Shown piece after piece: positions 24,320 to 34,739 of a stretch of DNA of 64,000 bases. Source of the DNA: Psilocybe azurescens (taxonomy: Eukaryota > Basidiomycota > Agaricomycetes > Agaricales > Agrocybaceae); assembly GCA_023853785.1 (NCBI GenBank), contig JAJIRX010000016.1, forward strand, positions 186,001-250,000. The letters run 5' to 3'. Under the pieces are notes generated by a model. It made no database searches. It was not told the origin of the DNA and saw only the letters and a program-made list of their open reading frames with translations. The translations under genes were made by a program, and so were the position numbers. Positions within the stretch are counted from its first letter, which is position 1, and each line of letters starts with the position of its first letter.

Positions 24320-25668
24320 TTAGGCCTTGTCAGAAGAATGAGAGCTCATGGAGGACATGAGCTCATTTAGAATGGTATCAGAAATTCCTGCCTTCATGAG
24401 TTCATCACGCCACAGGAACATCGGAACCTTGTTGCGAATAAGGTCAATGGTAAAAAAAATTTCAGCTAACCCATTATCCTGGATGAAGCGGCCATAATCA
24501 GAGCCAAGGTCCGGTTTCATAGGACTCGAAGAAAGCTTGGAATTTGAGAATAGTTCTCTCTTCCCTGTGGCGTAGGAGGGTAAAAAGGACCATGATGTGA
24601 TGGTTTAGTGGCTGCAACGGAAAGCGATTTCACCGGAGAGAGTGGCGCTTGTGAAGGCTTTACTCGATGAGTCACGTTGGAGTGATCTGGTGTGCGGGGT
24701 GTCGTATGTGCGGCGAGGGGAGTCATAGAACGCGAGTTGGATGCAGGGGAACCGGAAAGACGGCCGATTTCAGCCAAAAGCTTGTTTTCACGACGGCGAG
24801 AGTCTGCTAATGCGTTTTCAACGTCCTGAAGTGTTTGGCGTACGGAATTTAGTTCATATTTCAAGGCAGTCTCTCTTGCAGAGTAGTTGATGGGTTGGTA
24901 CTGAGAAGTGGCGATATTGAAGTCTTCATCATCAGAAACGACAACGACGTGGGGTTTCCGTTCACCATGATAAGTGAAAACACTTGACCCAGGTGGCGAC
25001 GCATTCGGCTGGAGGCTTTGCCGAGGGAGAGCAGAGGGAATGAGAGTGGGTGGGGGTAGTGTCCAATGAGGCCCTGCATTTCTCTCATAGCGAGCGATGT
25101 TCGGGATTCCAATGTCCATGATGAATTTCTGAACGATATGTGAAACGGCCTCCGAGTAGCGTGTGTCCTCTCTAGCCAAGTGCCCAGGAAAGTAGACTTC
25201 TGCCTTCACATACTCTGGACGCTTGGGAGCACCAGGCGGAGTGGTCGCCCGAACGTGTACGACAAGGGTTGTTCCACCAAATGTACAGTCCAAAAGTGCA
25301 GCCTAGAAACGATGGTAAGACAAAACATATGTGAGAGGGATAGAAGAACATACAAAATCAAAAGTGAGACCACAAAGACGTTTGCGGAGATCTTTTCGGA
25401 TCTCTGTTCCACCAGGGTAGGCCGTGTTACTGCAAAGTTCATGGAGTTGTGGATAAAATTCGTTGGACTTGATGTTAGCAGGCTCCGAGGCAAGACCAGC
25501 TGCAAACCAAGCAAAATCGGCTGCTTCAAAGCGAGAGCGGTATGTTTGGAAGATGGAAGCACTCGGCTTTCCAAGATGACGGCGTAAGTCGTATAGCCCA
25601 ACGGGATGGAAACCGAGATCAGACATCCTGAGGGGAGTAGCCCCAGCGCCGACTGGAGTTTGATCCAT
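24320..25668 (-). CDS. Companion gene X of the KDZ element, unknown function
   Basis: Exon 1 25668-25354, intron 25353-25303 (GTATGT...TTTCTAG), exon 2 from 25302 to a stop at 24517; phase is kept and the product is about 366 aa. An alternative first ATG is 13 codons further in. Residues about 275-300 form a short coiled coil (KYELNSVRQTLQDVENALADS). After the stop, a further frame (24520-24320) reads FIQDNGLAEIFFTIDLIRN, which looks like the natural C terminus displaced by a one-base shift near 24530. It lies between the transposase and gene Y in the same orientation, so the three may have formed one module. I do not recognise the family; no TET/JBP or nuclease motif is visible. Confidence 0.5.
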
Positions 25669-25719
25669 GGATGTGACTGTGAATGAGGCATGTCGACTCC
25701 TTTCAACTCACATTTATGT

Positions 25720-27031
25720 GTCGAAACGTATTATGCAGGGTCTTTGACGGAGCCGAATTGAGGTTAAAGACCTAGTGAGGGATCAGGATGAGATCGGATG
25801 CATGAAAAAGGATGGGGTGTTACTAAATTAGGATGATACACAATCTGCCCACTGCACAACATTAAGCTCTCCCTTGTATGTGCAATTTTACTCCTATGGC
25901 CTTGAAAATATTTCTATATGTTTTTGAGAAGATAATTAGTCATTTTTATTACTTTATGGAGTGTTTATCTTCTTGAGCGGTATGCTAAATGGCTTTTAAA
26001 ACGTCTTAATTTTTCGAACACCGCGTGTATTGGTCAATATACAAAGCATTGCAGACCTATCACTGCATATTTTTTAGCTAGAGACAAATTACTTGAGCTG
26101 GTTTTCAAGTCAATTTATTTATTATTTTGGTAGGAACTTGCATCATCCATCGAGTTGCTTATGACGATAGTTGCCAGGTTCGTTTATCCCTAGTACCAGT
26201 CTCGTTGGGTAAGACAGAGAAGAACTTGGTAAGAACTATGATAGGGTATGTATTAAACAATACTGGTTAGTTATTTTACATGTAGAAGCTTGTGGGCATC
26301 TTCGATTGCGAAAATATCTTGAAGAACATGAATTTTTAGCCTAAATCTCACAAGTTGAATCCTTTATTGCTCAACAGCAAATGAGCCTGCAAAGAATTAC
26401 TCGAAGATCCTAATTTCTATAATTTTTCTATTTCAAATGAATTCAACATGTTTTTAAGCCCATTTTTACCTTTACCGACATTGTAATGCTCAATAAGATG
26501 TGGATGCTATACACCAACGCAGAAGTGTACTTATTACTGACGCTAACTATTTCGTCACTGAGAAAACAAAAGGCAAAGACACCTACATTAAGAATGCATC
26601 AAAGGGCATACATGATCTACATTAGCAGTGAGGTTTCTCTACAAAGTCTTCCCTCGATCGTCAGCTAGAAGCTGATATCTATTATTTCAGCACATACAGG
26701 AGAGATCAATGAAGTGTACTTATTACTGACGCTAACTATTTCGTCACTGAGAAAACAAAAGGCAAAGACACCTACATTAAGAATGCATCAAAAGGCATAC
26801 ATGATCTACATTAGCAGTGAGGTTTCTCTACGAAGTCTTCCCTCGATCATCAGCTAGAAGCTGATATCTATTATTTCAGCACATACAGGAGAGATCAATC
26901 TGTTTGTCACTTCAAGTCTTCGAGTCTTCGATGAACGAAACACCAGTGATTACATGACTTAGGACTCAACCGCACAAAAGAGGGGGATATAATAAATTGC
27001 AATTAGATGAAATAAAATAAATGCGGCTACA
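25720..27031. repeat. Non-coding spacer with a 189-bp tandem duplication
   Basis: AT-rich spacer between the ends of X and the transposase. At 26522-26899 a unit of 189 bp starting GAAGTGTACTTATTACTG occurs twice in tandem with only a few differences. No gene; a 60-codon frame inside the unit (26486-26668) is not supported. Confidence 0.8.
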
Positions 27032-30000
27032 TTAACTATCAGCAATAGAAACATCATCTAAAAAAGTGATAAAGGAGTCCATATCAACGTCTGCATCATC
27101 AACTGCCAAGTCATCCACTTCGACGATGTCGATATCGATTTGTGTAATCCCGAGTATATCCCTTGCCCATGCAGGAGCAGGGGTATCTTCATTAAGAGAT
27201 GAATTGCAGCCTTTACGTCGTCCATAAAAGAGAGTGCCACTAAAGCCAGGAAGTCGACTTGTTTGCAGAAGGCGCTGGGCTATCTGTTCGTGAATTTTGT
27301 TACAGTATTGCCATCGAGTAGATATCTTGAAGGCAAGAGGGGATTGACCATGATGTTGGCACTGACAGCTCGGTAGTGGTCGACATGGTCATCGTACATA
27401 AAAGTTAATAAACGCCGGATTTCTACGTTTAGACGAAGAAGTTCTTCTTTAGCTCGTTTGATTTGAAAATACATCACCATAGCTTCACGGTTAGCTGGCT
27501 GAGCCCATTCCAGCGTCCGGATATCTTGTTGTGTATCTCGCAATAGGTCGAAATCGGCGAGGTTGACAGCAGTAATGACGGACTCCCAAGTCAACACAAC
27601 TCGCTGGTGGGACCATCAAGGCTGCTGCCTCATTGTAACGTTTCAATGCGGATTGGATTGCACCAGCTCTGGTCTTGAGAGATTTGCTGATCTTCTCGCC
27701 AAGCTTGTAGCCTAATGTTGAGAATAAGTATGAGATCTCAGAACAGATGTCCTGCCACGTACCTACGCCACTCATCCCCAGCTTTTTCATTTCGAAAGGC
27801 GCTGGACCACCAGCCTCTCCAGATCGTCCAGAGCCCTGCGGTACTTACGTTCACGGAGAATAACCAAGGCTTCCTCGTATTCCTGCATACTGGGTGTCCA
27901 TCTAACAGCAATATTCTGCTCCTCTTCGTATCGAAGCACTTCTTCATTCTTGGCGGCCCAGCGCTGGTATGTGGTACGATACTCGGTAGTGATCTGTGTG
28001 ATCTGCTTCCCAGTATATCCTTCCTGGATCATAAGGCGATCACGATCATTGAAACGAGCCATCGAGGCTTCACTCTTCTGTCTGACAAATTAGTAAATAA
28101 GATAGACAACAGAAGGGAGACATTATCTACTATACATACCTGAGGGAATCCAAATCGAATAAGAGCTCCACGTACTCTGCCTTTGCATGTTCATCTGCAG
28201 GCTCTGTGCGTGAGACGTGCCAGGTATTCACGTTCGCTCTTGAGGTACCCTTTGTAGTCCGCAGCTCCGATATTGAGCTTTGTGGACAGCTCAGCCAGGT
28301 GAGGCGTATCAATCGCGATTCTCTCCAGTGCCTGGCGATAGTTTTTGTAGATGAAATTTCCTAAGAGGGCCAATTAGACACCAGACACCACCAATACGGC
28401 CAGAACTGTGACTTACCTGAGGTCGTATGCTTGTCGAGGTTGCGAAAGTGAAAATGTTCATCGATATGCTGCTCTCGATGATATGGAGTCGCCAAACGGG
28501 TAACGGAAGCAAGTTCATTGGAGCGGCCAAAAGTGTGTTCGCACTCCTCAAGTCCTCCATACCCACGCTGTCAGCGTAGATAGGATGCCAGTGAACTTGA
28601 CAGAAATGATTATGGGCATGTCCATGAAACGCAGGGACTACGCCACTAAGATTCAGGGCAGCCATTTTCGTGCCAAGGCAGCTCTTTTGAGAGTGGTGAC
28701 AAATGCACACATGATATCGTATGCGAGGCATATGTCAGATCCAAAGTCTTGGAATAATCGGTTGACAATGGCCAGGGGATATTTCATTCTAGATTAGTCA
28801 ACATGAGTTTGAGAACTAAGGATCTGCTAAAAATGGAGACGTACAGTTCACCACTCCGAATCATGTCACACATGACAAGGACATGCCCATGATGGCAGAC
28901 AACCAAGAAAATGCCAGCAATAGCAAATAAGGAATACATTTTCTTTCGGGCTTCAGGGCCAGCATTTCTCCAACGATTGACGTAGGCATTGATGCATTGT
29001 GCCAATCCATCGTGCTCCAAAACGTTAAGCCAAGCAACTTCTTCATTATCAAGATCCTCCAGTCCGTCGCGAATCTGGATGAACACCTGGCGGCATTGTC
29101 CCTGGCGGTGGCTGAGCTCCGTCGTCTGTTCTGGGGTCTGCATCACTGATAGACTGAATGGGCATATCAGGCGGATTTACAACCACTGATGGTCGCGGAT
29201 GTTGGTCGGCTGATGATTTCTGAGTACGAGGAGAGACCTAGGACCATACTTAGACAGTTCCTATATGTGAGATATATTCAAACACACCTTTTTCACCTCT
29301 TCCTTGAATAAGTCCACTTCTTCTGATGAAATCCAGTGTCGAGATGTTGATTTACGAGTGTCTGTGCGAACTGAGCCAGTACGAAACGCGCTGTCGACAA
29401 GCTTGAGAGAGTTGTTACCATCCATGGCGGCAAGGAGGCGGAATTTCAAAGGCGGTTCGTCCTCTACCTCATAGAGGCATGGAGGACAGATATTTTGTGT
29501 GTCCCAGCTTTCCCTGCGCTTCAATTCGGCGCTAATGATCTTCTTGACAGCTCGTATAATCTCAAGGTAACAATCATAGGCATTGCTGAGCTGATCGGCA
29601 AGATAGGGCATATGAGGAATCTAGAGGAGTCAACAACGGAAATGTAGGAAAGGATCCAAGGGAACTTACAGCATGATAGAAATCCAGAGCTTTTGCAAAT
29701 GCATTGATGCTAAATCGGGGACATACATGTCGTAACTGCCTGTAAAAGCGCAGACTTTCGATCGTAAATCCTAAGCGGGGTTGATCAGGAGATACCGGAA
29801 TGATGCCAGACTTGACGAGAGTAACAGCAGCAGATATCGCATCCGTTGTGAAAAGAAAAGGACGGTGTCCTCGGCCTGTCAAAGATGTTAGTGTTATTCT
29901 CAGTAAGAAAATCTGCAACTACCTTCCAAAGAAATGACTTCAATTGTCCAGGGAACCTGATTTCTGCCCTCCAGCGTTTCTGGTAGGCAGACCTTGCAAT

Positions 30001-30555
30001 TGGAATTTGAGGAATGCGTTGACAAGGTGGGGCAGCACAGATTTCCAGGCCTGGATCTGACGTTCCACTCGGTCCTTTCGCGTGCGATGGTCCTTCCATT
30101 TTCTAGGGACTGCGCCGTTAAATCCAATAACGAATAGGATGAAAAACACGTACTGCTCCACAAGAGTATCCAAAAACAAGTCTTGCAAACGAACCTCCCC
30201 CCCCCGCATGACTTGAAAAAAATCCTTCTTCTCCAGGAGGTGGCCGAGAAAAAGCAGTGTCGTCCTCGCCGATCCATGCGCCATCGGTCATATCCACATC
30301 GTTCTCAGCTGCGCAGAGGAGATCCTCGCGTTCTTGAAAACTGAGGGCTTGGACGCTGTAAGTTAAAGTAAAAAGGGATAGCAATGACTACTTACTTGCG
30401 ATTTAAGCGCCTGATACCGGCTTTTGTCGGCTGCGAGCTGCTGTGCTGATTTGTTGAGCTTGACGCTTTCGGGTGGGCTGCTGGGTTTGTCGGTTTCCAA
30501 AGCTGGTGCCACAGACTACAGTAACACCGCTAGAAAGACTTGACCTCTTGGACAT
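27032..30555 (-). pseudogene. KDZ-superfamily transposase, decayed
   Basis: Catalyses cut-and-paste transposition in working copies. The start ATG (30555) lies inside the right terminal repeat (MSKRSSLSSGVTVV). Family landmarks in order: PPPGEEGFFSSHAGG (30250), RKDRVERQIQAW (30080), DQPRLGFTIESLRFYRQL (29765), YDCYLEI and CPPC with AMDGNNSLKLVD (29425), RWRNAGPEARKKM (28970), HGHVLVMCDMIRSGEL (28880), YDIMCAF (28710), VPAFHGHAHNHFCQVHWHP (28620), GNFIYKNYRQALE (28355), WTPSMQEYEEAL (27890), DFDLLRDTQQDIRTL (27540), and a C terminus at TAA 27032. At least eight short introns fit. Frameshifts are visible near 28685, 28553, 27790 and 27600, so this copy is inactive; the motif order and length otherwise match the family. 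Confidence 0.85.
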
Positions 30556-31188
30556 AGAGAAAACCAAGAGCGCTGAGGAAGACTTACAAGCAAGCAAGAG
30601 GAGAGATACATGGAGGAGAGATACATGGAGGAGGCTGAAGACCGGCGGGTTCTCACACTCAACGTTTCTCGCATCGGAAATGGGCAGCGCCACATGAGCA
30701 TTGAGAACTGGATTAGGAATATAGTCTGTGAAGATTGTGATTAAGGGCGTAGCCGTTTCGCATCAAAAATCGGCAGCGCCACATGAGTGTTGAGAACCAA
30801 ATTAGGATGTCTTGGGTGTCAAAATCTGACAGATACGTGAGGGTAGTGGTGCACGTCAAACGTGGCGCCTGCAAAAATGAAGCACTAACCTAACTTGGAA
30901 AGAATAGCAAGCATTGCTCACTGACGTTGAGGACGGTGAGCAAGTAGTAAGTAGCTTTATCACAATGAACTGGGACTGACTAGATGTAATACCTTGAATA
31001 TTGAATGTACATTTATTTTCTATGCTGTAATTACAATACACAACACTAAGGGAACATGCAGTAGGGTGGATTTGAAGGTGGGAGGCGATGATGGACAGAA
31101 AGGGAAGGGAGGCGGTGATGGGAGGCGGGACAGGAGGCGGAACGGGAGGCAGGACGGGACGAGAGGCGGACAGAACGGGAGGCGCGGG
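30459..31188 (-). repeat. Right long terminal inverted repeat, inner part
   Basis: Inverted match of 19816 to about 19080. The outer remainder is 34312-34732. Its inner end carries the first codons of the transposase. The repeat is split by the element at 31189-34311. Confidence 0.85.
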
Positions 31189-32575
31189 CATCAGGAAAAA
31201 GTGGTTTTGTCCCAAAGAAATCTAGGTGTCTTTAAGCATCTTAGAGACTTTAAAGATGATAAAGACACAAAGCACCCTAAGCACCTTTCAACGCAAAGTG
31301 ACGTGGGAACAGTTTATCCAAAGCATTCCAAAGCAACCCAAATATTATCCACAGGCCTCCCAAAGACCTCTCATAGACATTTAAAGCTACTTAAGGCATC
31401 TCTGACATCCACTGAGATGTCTTTTATTTCTCTTCAGGTTCACTTGAGACGCAGCATGGTAATGGCATCTTACAGAATTCAAGTATAGTAAAATGTATAT
31501 ATAATTAAAGCAAGCTCTCTACTATAGTGATATGCTAGTTGATTATACAATCACAGACAGGGAAGAGGATATATAAAAATAATGTATAATAGGATAGATA
31601 GAATGTGGGGTAGTCCATCATTGTAATCTAAGATACTATAGCTAATGTTGGCATTGGGCCATTGGATGGGCACAGCAGGTTGAGGAAGGGAGAGGGCAAG
31701 TGGTCCATAGACGTCAGGACCAGAGATAGTTGTCTATTACATGAGTTTTAGTGAGCAAAATAGTGGGGAAACAATAATCAAAACATACCTGTCAGAATTT
31801 AGCACCCTCATTCATTACTCCAAAAGGCAAGATGGTGGGATGAGTGCCACCAAATGTAAGCACAGGGAAATGGGCAGTGAGTCACTGGATGGCCAAATGA
31901 ACGTGGCAAATGATACATCACCGATGCCAGTGCTGGGGCAAAAAACAGTCCTATGCAACCTGTTATGCATGTTGTAGTTATTAAAGAGACAGAAGAGGGG
32001 CTGTGGTATACTCACTTTCAGGATTTAGCATTTCTATTCATAATGACGAAAGACAGAACAGTGGTGGCGATTGCGAGTGTAGGGTAGTGGGCATTAGACA
32101 CACCAGATGACAAAGATGACAGGACTGTGAGCCATCCTCTGTGGTCTGTTGAAAGTATGGTTGTTAGCAAAAAGAAAAAAGGTAGGAGATGGACTGAACA
32201 TATCTGTGCAGATGGGGCGGCATGGTGTTTGATGTGAGCTAGTCGCATACTCAGTTGCCACTGCATGTGGCATAAGCATGTGGCATAGTACACTGGGGGT
32301 CTTGGTTATGGATTAGCAATAGAGGGTGGTGGAGAGTGTAATGGTAGTACTTACTGAGGTACTGCCATTATTATGCTACATGGGCACCGTTGCCAGTTCT
32401 TGTTACTGTCAGGTGGTGTCAGCTTTACTATATAAAAGGGAATGCTGGTACTTAGTATTAGCATAGTGAGTGTGGGGCAGTGAAAATGGCATCAACGACA
32501 TTGGGCATCATTGACAATTATGAGGGTAAGGGAATGGTGGTGGTGGTGGTGAACGAAGAACAAAGTTGAACTTCA

Positions 32576-32911
32576 CAAATCACTAGGCAACAGCATGGGT
32601 ATTCCTGTATATATTGGCCCTTTTAGCTATATTAAATCTTTGCAATACCGTACACATGAATCGCGCATTTTTACCCATCAAAAAGAGTCTAAAAACAGCC
32701 AAATTGGTGGAGAAAGGCCTGAGATATGGCCTATTTTAATGCATTGCATACAATTGGCCATAATTCACTCAATTTTGGCTTAAAAATTACGCTTTTGGAC
32801 TTGTTTTGAAGGTGACAGGTAGGATAATTTTTATCCGTAATTTTATCTGCACAATAACCGGCTATTAGCCCGTACACAATACCTGAACCTGTGCTGTTGC
32901 CTACAAATCAC
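32576..32911 (+). mobile_element. hAT-type MITE with 8-bp duplication (copy i)
   Basis: Element 32584-32903 (320 bp) with perfect 12-bp inverted ends TAGGCAACAGCA. It is flanked by the direct repeat CAAATCAC at 32576-32583 and 32904-32911. TAGG-type ends plus an 8-bp duplication are typical of hAT. It shares internal sequence (AAAAAGAGTC..CCAAAT) with copies at 33274 and 63043. Confidence 0.9.
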
Positions 32912-33273
32912 AGAAGTTCAACCTTTCACATGATGCATGGGAAAATTTCCCAAAACTGATATGAAAAGTGATGTGACCAAATCTACGAGACGTGTCTCGT
33001 AGATTTGGTCACGCCCCTTAGGAAATACTGTCACAACCAAAACGCATCCCATCTTGTATAAGTTGTACTAAAGGCAGGGTGAGTTATAGCAACAGTGCTT
33101 GGTGAGAAGAATGTGGTAGTACATATCTTTCAGTTATCCAAGCTCTAAACAAGGATGTGAGAATGTGGTGGGTGGTGGAATGTTGAAAGGAGTTCACTTC
33201 ACCAGGAATGGCGTAAGTAAACAAAAGCACAAATGGAGAATGTCATGTGATTTACATTATTTATTTGCTTTCA

Positions 33274-33592
33274 AGGGCAACAGCATGTGTATTCCTGTGC
33301 ATATCGGCCCTATTATCCGTATCCAGCCCGTGTAATACCATACCCACAATATGTGCATGTTTAACAATCAAAAAGAGTTCAAAAATAGCCAAATCGGGCC
33401 AGAAATCACTGAGATATGGCCTATTTTAATACATTGCACAAAATTGGCTGTAACTTACTCAGTTTTGGTTCAAAAATTATGTTTTTGGGCTCGTTTTGAA
33501 GGGGACAAACAGATTTTTTTATCTGTAATTGTATCCGTGCTGTGTCCGGCTATCAACCCGTACAGAATACCCGAACCTGTGCCGTTGTCTAG
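33274..33592 (+). mobile_element. Older copy of the same MITE (copy ii)
   Basis: Same orientation and layout as the copy at 32584. Ends are degraded (GGGCAACAGCA left, TGCCGTTGTCTA right) and no target duplication is visible. Confidence 0.7.
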
Positions 33593-33735
33593 GTTCAAAT
33601 TGAATTTGCCTTTTGCATATCTTTTCTTACCATGCAGCTACTATTTTCCTGCAATCACCAGGCCCTGTGACCCCTGTCTTATTCCATTATCTTTTAAATA
33701 TCATGTTGTAGATGTAGTTTATTAAATTAGCTATG

Positions 33736-34067
33736 TACTTATCTAAGGAATGGCATGCATTTTTGAGCCCGTGCGGGTTATGGGTAACGGTACACACGGG
33801 TACGGGTATGGGTAACGATTTTCGTACGCGTGAGATTTCAAACGAGCTCTAGAACATCCCAAACGGTTGAGAATTGAGTGAGATAGAAAGGAAGCCGTGA
33901 AATTCACTATTTCTGATCTATCTCCCTCATTTCTCAACTGCTCAGGTTGTTTTGGGCTCGTTTTGACAGGTAAACCCGCCGGATTGCGGGTAGGGCTCGC
34001 CAAGGGTACGGGTACGGGTATAGCGCGAGATTCCCGCAGGTTACCTGTGCCATTCCCTATACTTATC
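33736..34067. mobile_element. Related hAT-type MITE with perfect 8-bp duplication
   Basis: Element 33744-34059 (316 bp) with ends TAAGGAATGGCA and, inverted, TAGGGAATGGCA; the flanking direct repeat TACTTATC is at 33736-33743 and 34060-34067. The interior carries inverted arrays of TACGGGTA-type units. A second hAT-derived MITE family or subfamily. Confidence 0.88.
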
Positions 34068-34311
34068 TAAGATTTAATAATGCTATGCTCAGAAATTTCA
34101 AAAATGCTTTGTGGTAATTTAGAATTTTTAGAAGACTCATAGAGAGCTTCAGAGAAATTTGAAATCTTGCAAAGACTGCTGAAAGCTTTGAGGAATCAGA
34201 CTATTTCCAAAGACCACAAAGATGTCCCAAAGCAGCCTAGAGTGATAAATGTGCTTTATAAAGGTTGTAATTACCTAAGACATTCTCAGGGCAAATCCCT
34301 TTTTCCTGATG

Positions 34312-34732
34312 GGATGGAACATGTGTCAATTCGGGACACGGGATAGAAATGACGCATTGACCAAGCGGCGAGCGGCAATGCCAAGAATCGGGTAGTGTCG
34401 GGAGGAAGGGCGGGAAATGTTGCCGAGCATTGTAATGCATGACAGGCGGCTACCAGACCTATGGTACCTGACGATAGATAATCTACTGAAGATAATCTGG
34501 ATCTTATTATCTATTTAATCTTGTCTAATCTACTATCTCTGCAATCGATTATCTTGTCTAATCTAATATCTTGTCTAATCTACAACGTTGAAGAGGAAAA
34601 GTAGAAAAGTGGGTATTTAGGCATAGGAATATTGGAGGGTAAGAGGAATTAGCGAAAGCCAGGCTAACTAGGTGGCGCGATTTGATCAGTTCTTGCCAGC
34701 TAATTAGGCACCGGGGGTGGGAACCTTTGGTG
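34312..34732 (-). repeat. Right long terminal inverted repeat, outer part
   Basis: Inverted match of 18657 to about 19075, with two mismatches in the 40 bp around GCCAGCTAATTAGGC and its continuation; it ends GGTTCCCACC-inverse at the tip. Confidence 0.85.
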
Positions 34733-34739
34733 AACTATT
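34733..34739. repeat. Right target-site duplication AACTATT
   Basis: Partner of 18650-18656. Confidence 0.85.

Larger units (their letters stand above)
31189..34311. mobile_element. Nested 3.1-kb element in the right KDZ terminal repeat
   Basis: Begins CATCAGGAAAAAG and ends with the inverse (CTTTTTCCTGATG). Comparison with the intact left repeat places the insertion exactly between GGCGCG and ATGGAAC, with GG on both sides, so a 2-bp duplication is likely. No transposase is recognisable in the interior, which is AT-rich and holds three hairpin MITEs. Superfamily unknown. Confidence 0.7.
18657..34732 (-). mobile_element. 16-kb KDZ-superfamily DNA transposon with nested insertions
   Basis: Ends are CACCTAAGGTTCCCACCC on the left and the inverse of CACCAAAGGTTCCCACCC on the right. 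The inverted repeats extend inward about 1160 bp on the left (18657-19816) and about 1150 bp on the right (30459-31188 plus 34312-34732, split by another insertion). Few mismatches separate the two repeats near the tips, so the insertion looks recent. Cargo, all on the minus strand: KDZ transposase remnant, companion genes X and Y. Minus the two nested elements, the original element would be about 10.4 kb. KDZ assignment rests on the transposase motifs described below. A 7-bp duplication is what the sequence shows. Confidence 0.85.

Noticed and set aside
24320..25668. Gene X as a TET/JBP oxygenase carried by the KDZ element
   Set aside because: No HxD...H iron-binding pattern or other oxygenase landmark is visible.
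26522..26899. Possible CRISPR-like array
   Set aside because: Only two contiguous 189-bp units without spacers; the genome is eukaryotic.
18960..31488. Matching ORFs at 19048-19416 and 30856-31488 that look like a conserved gene pair
   Set aside because: They lie in the two arms of the same inverted repeat, so identity is due to the repeat and not to coding constraint; the sequence is Pro/Ser-rich low complexity.
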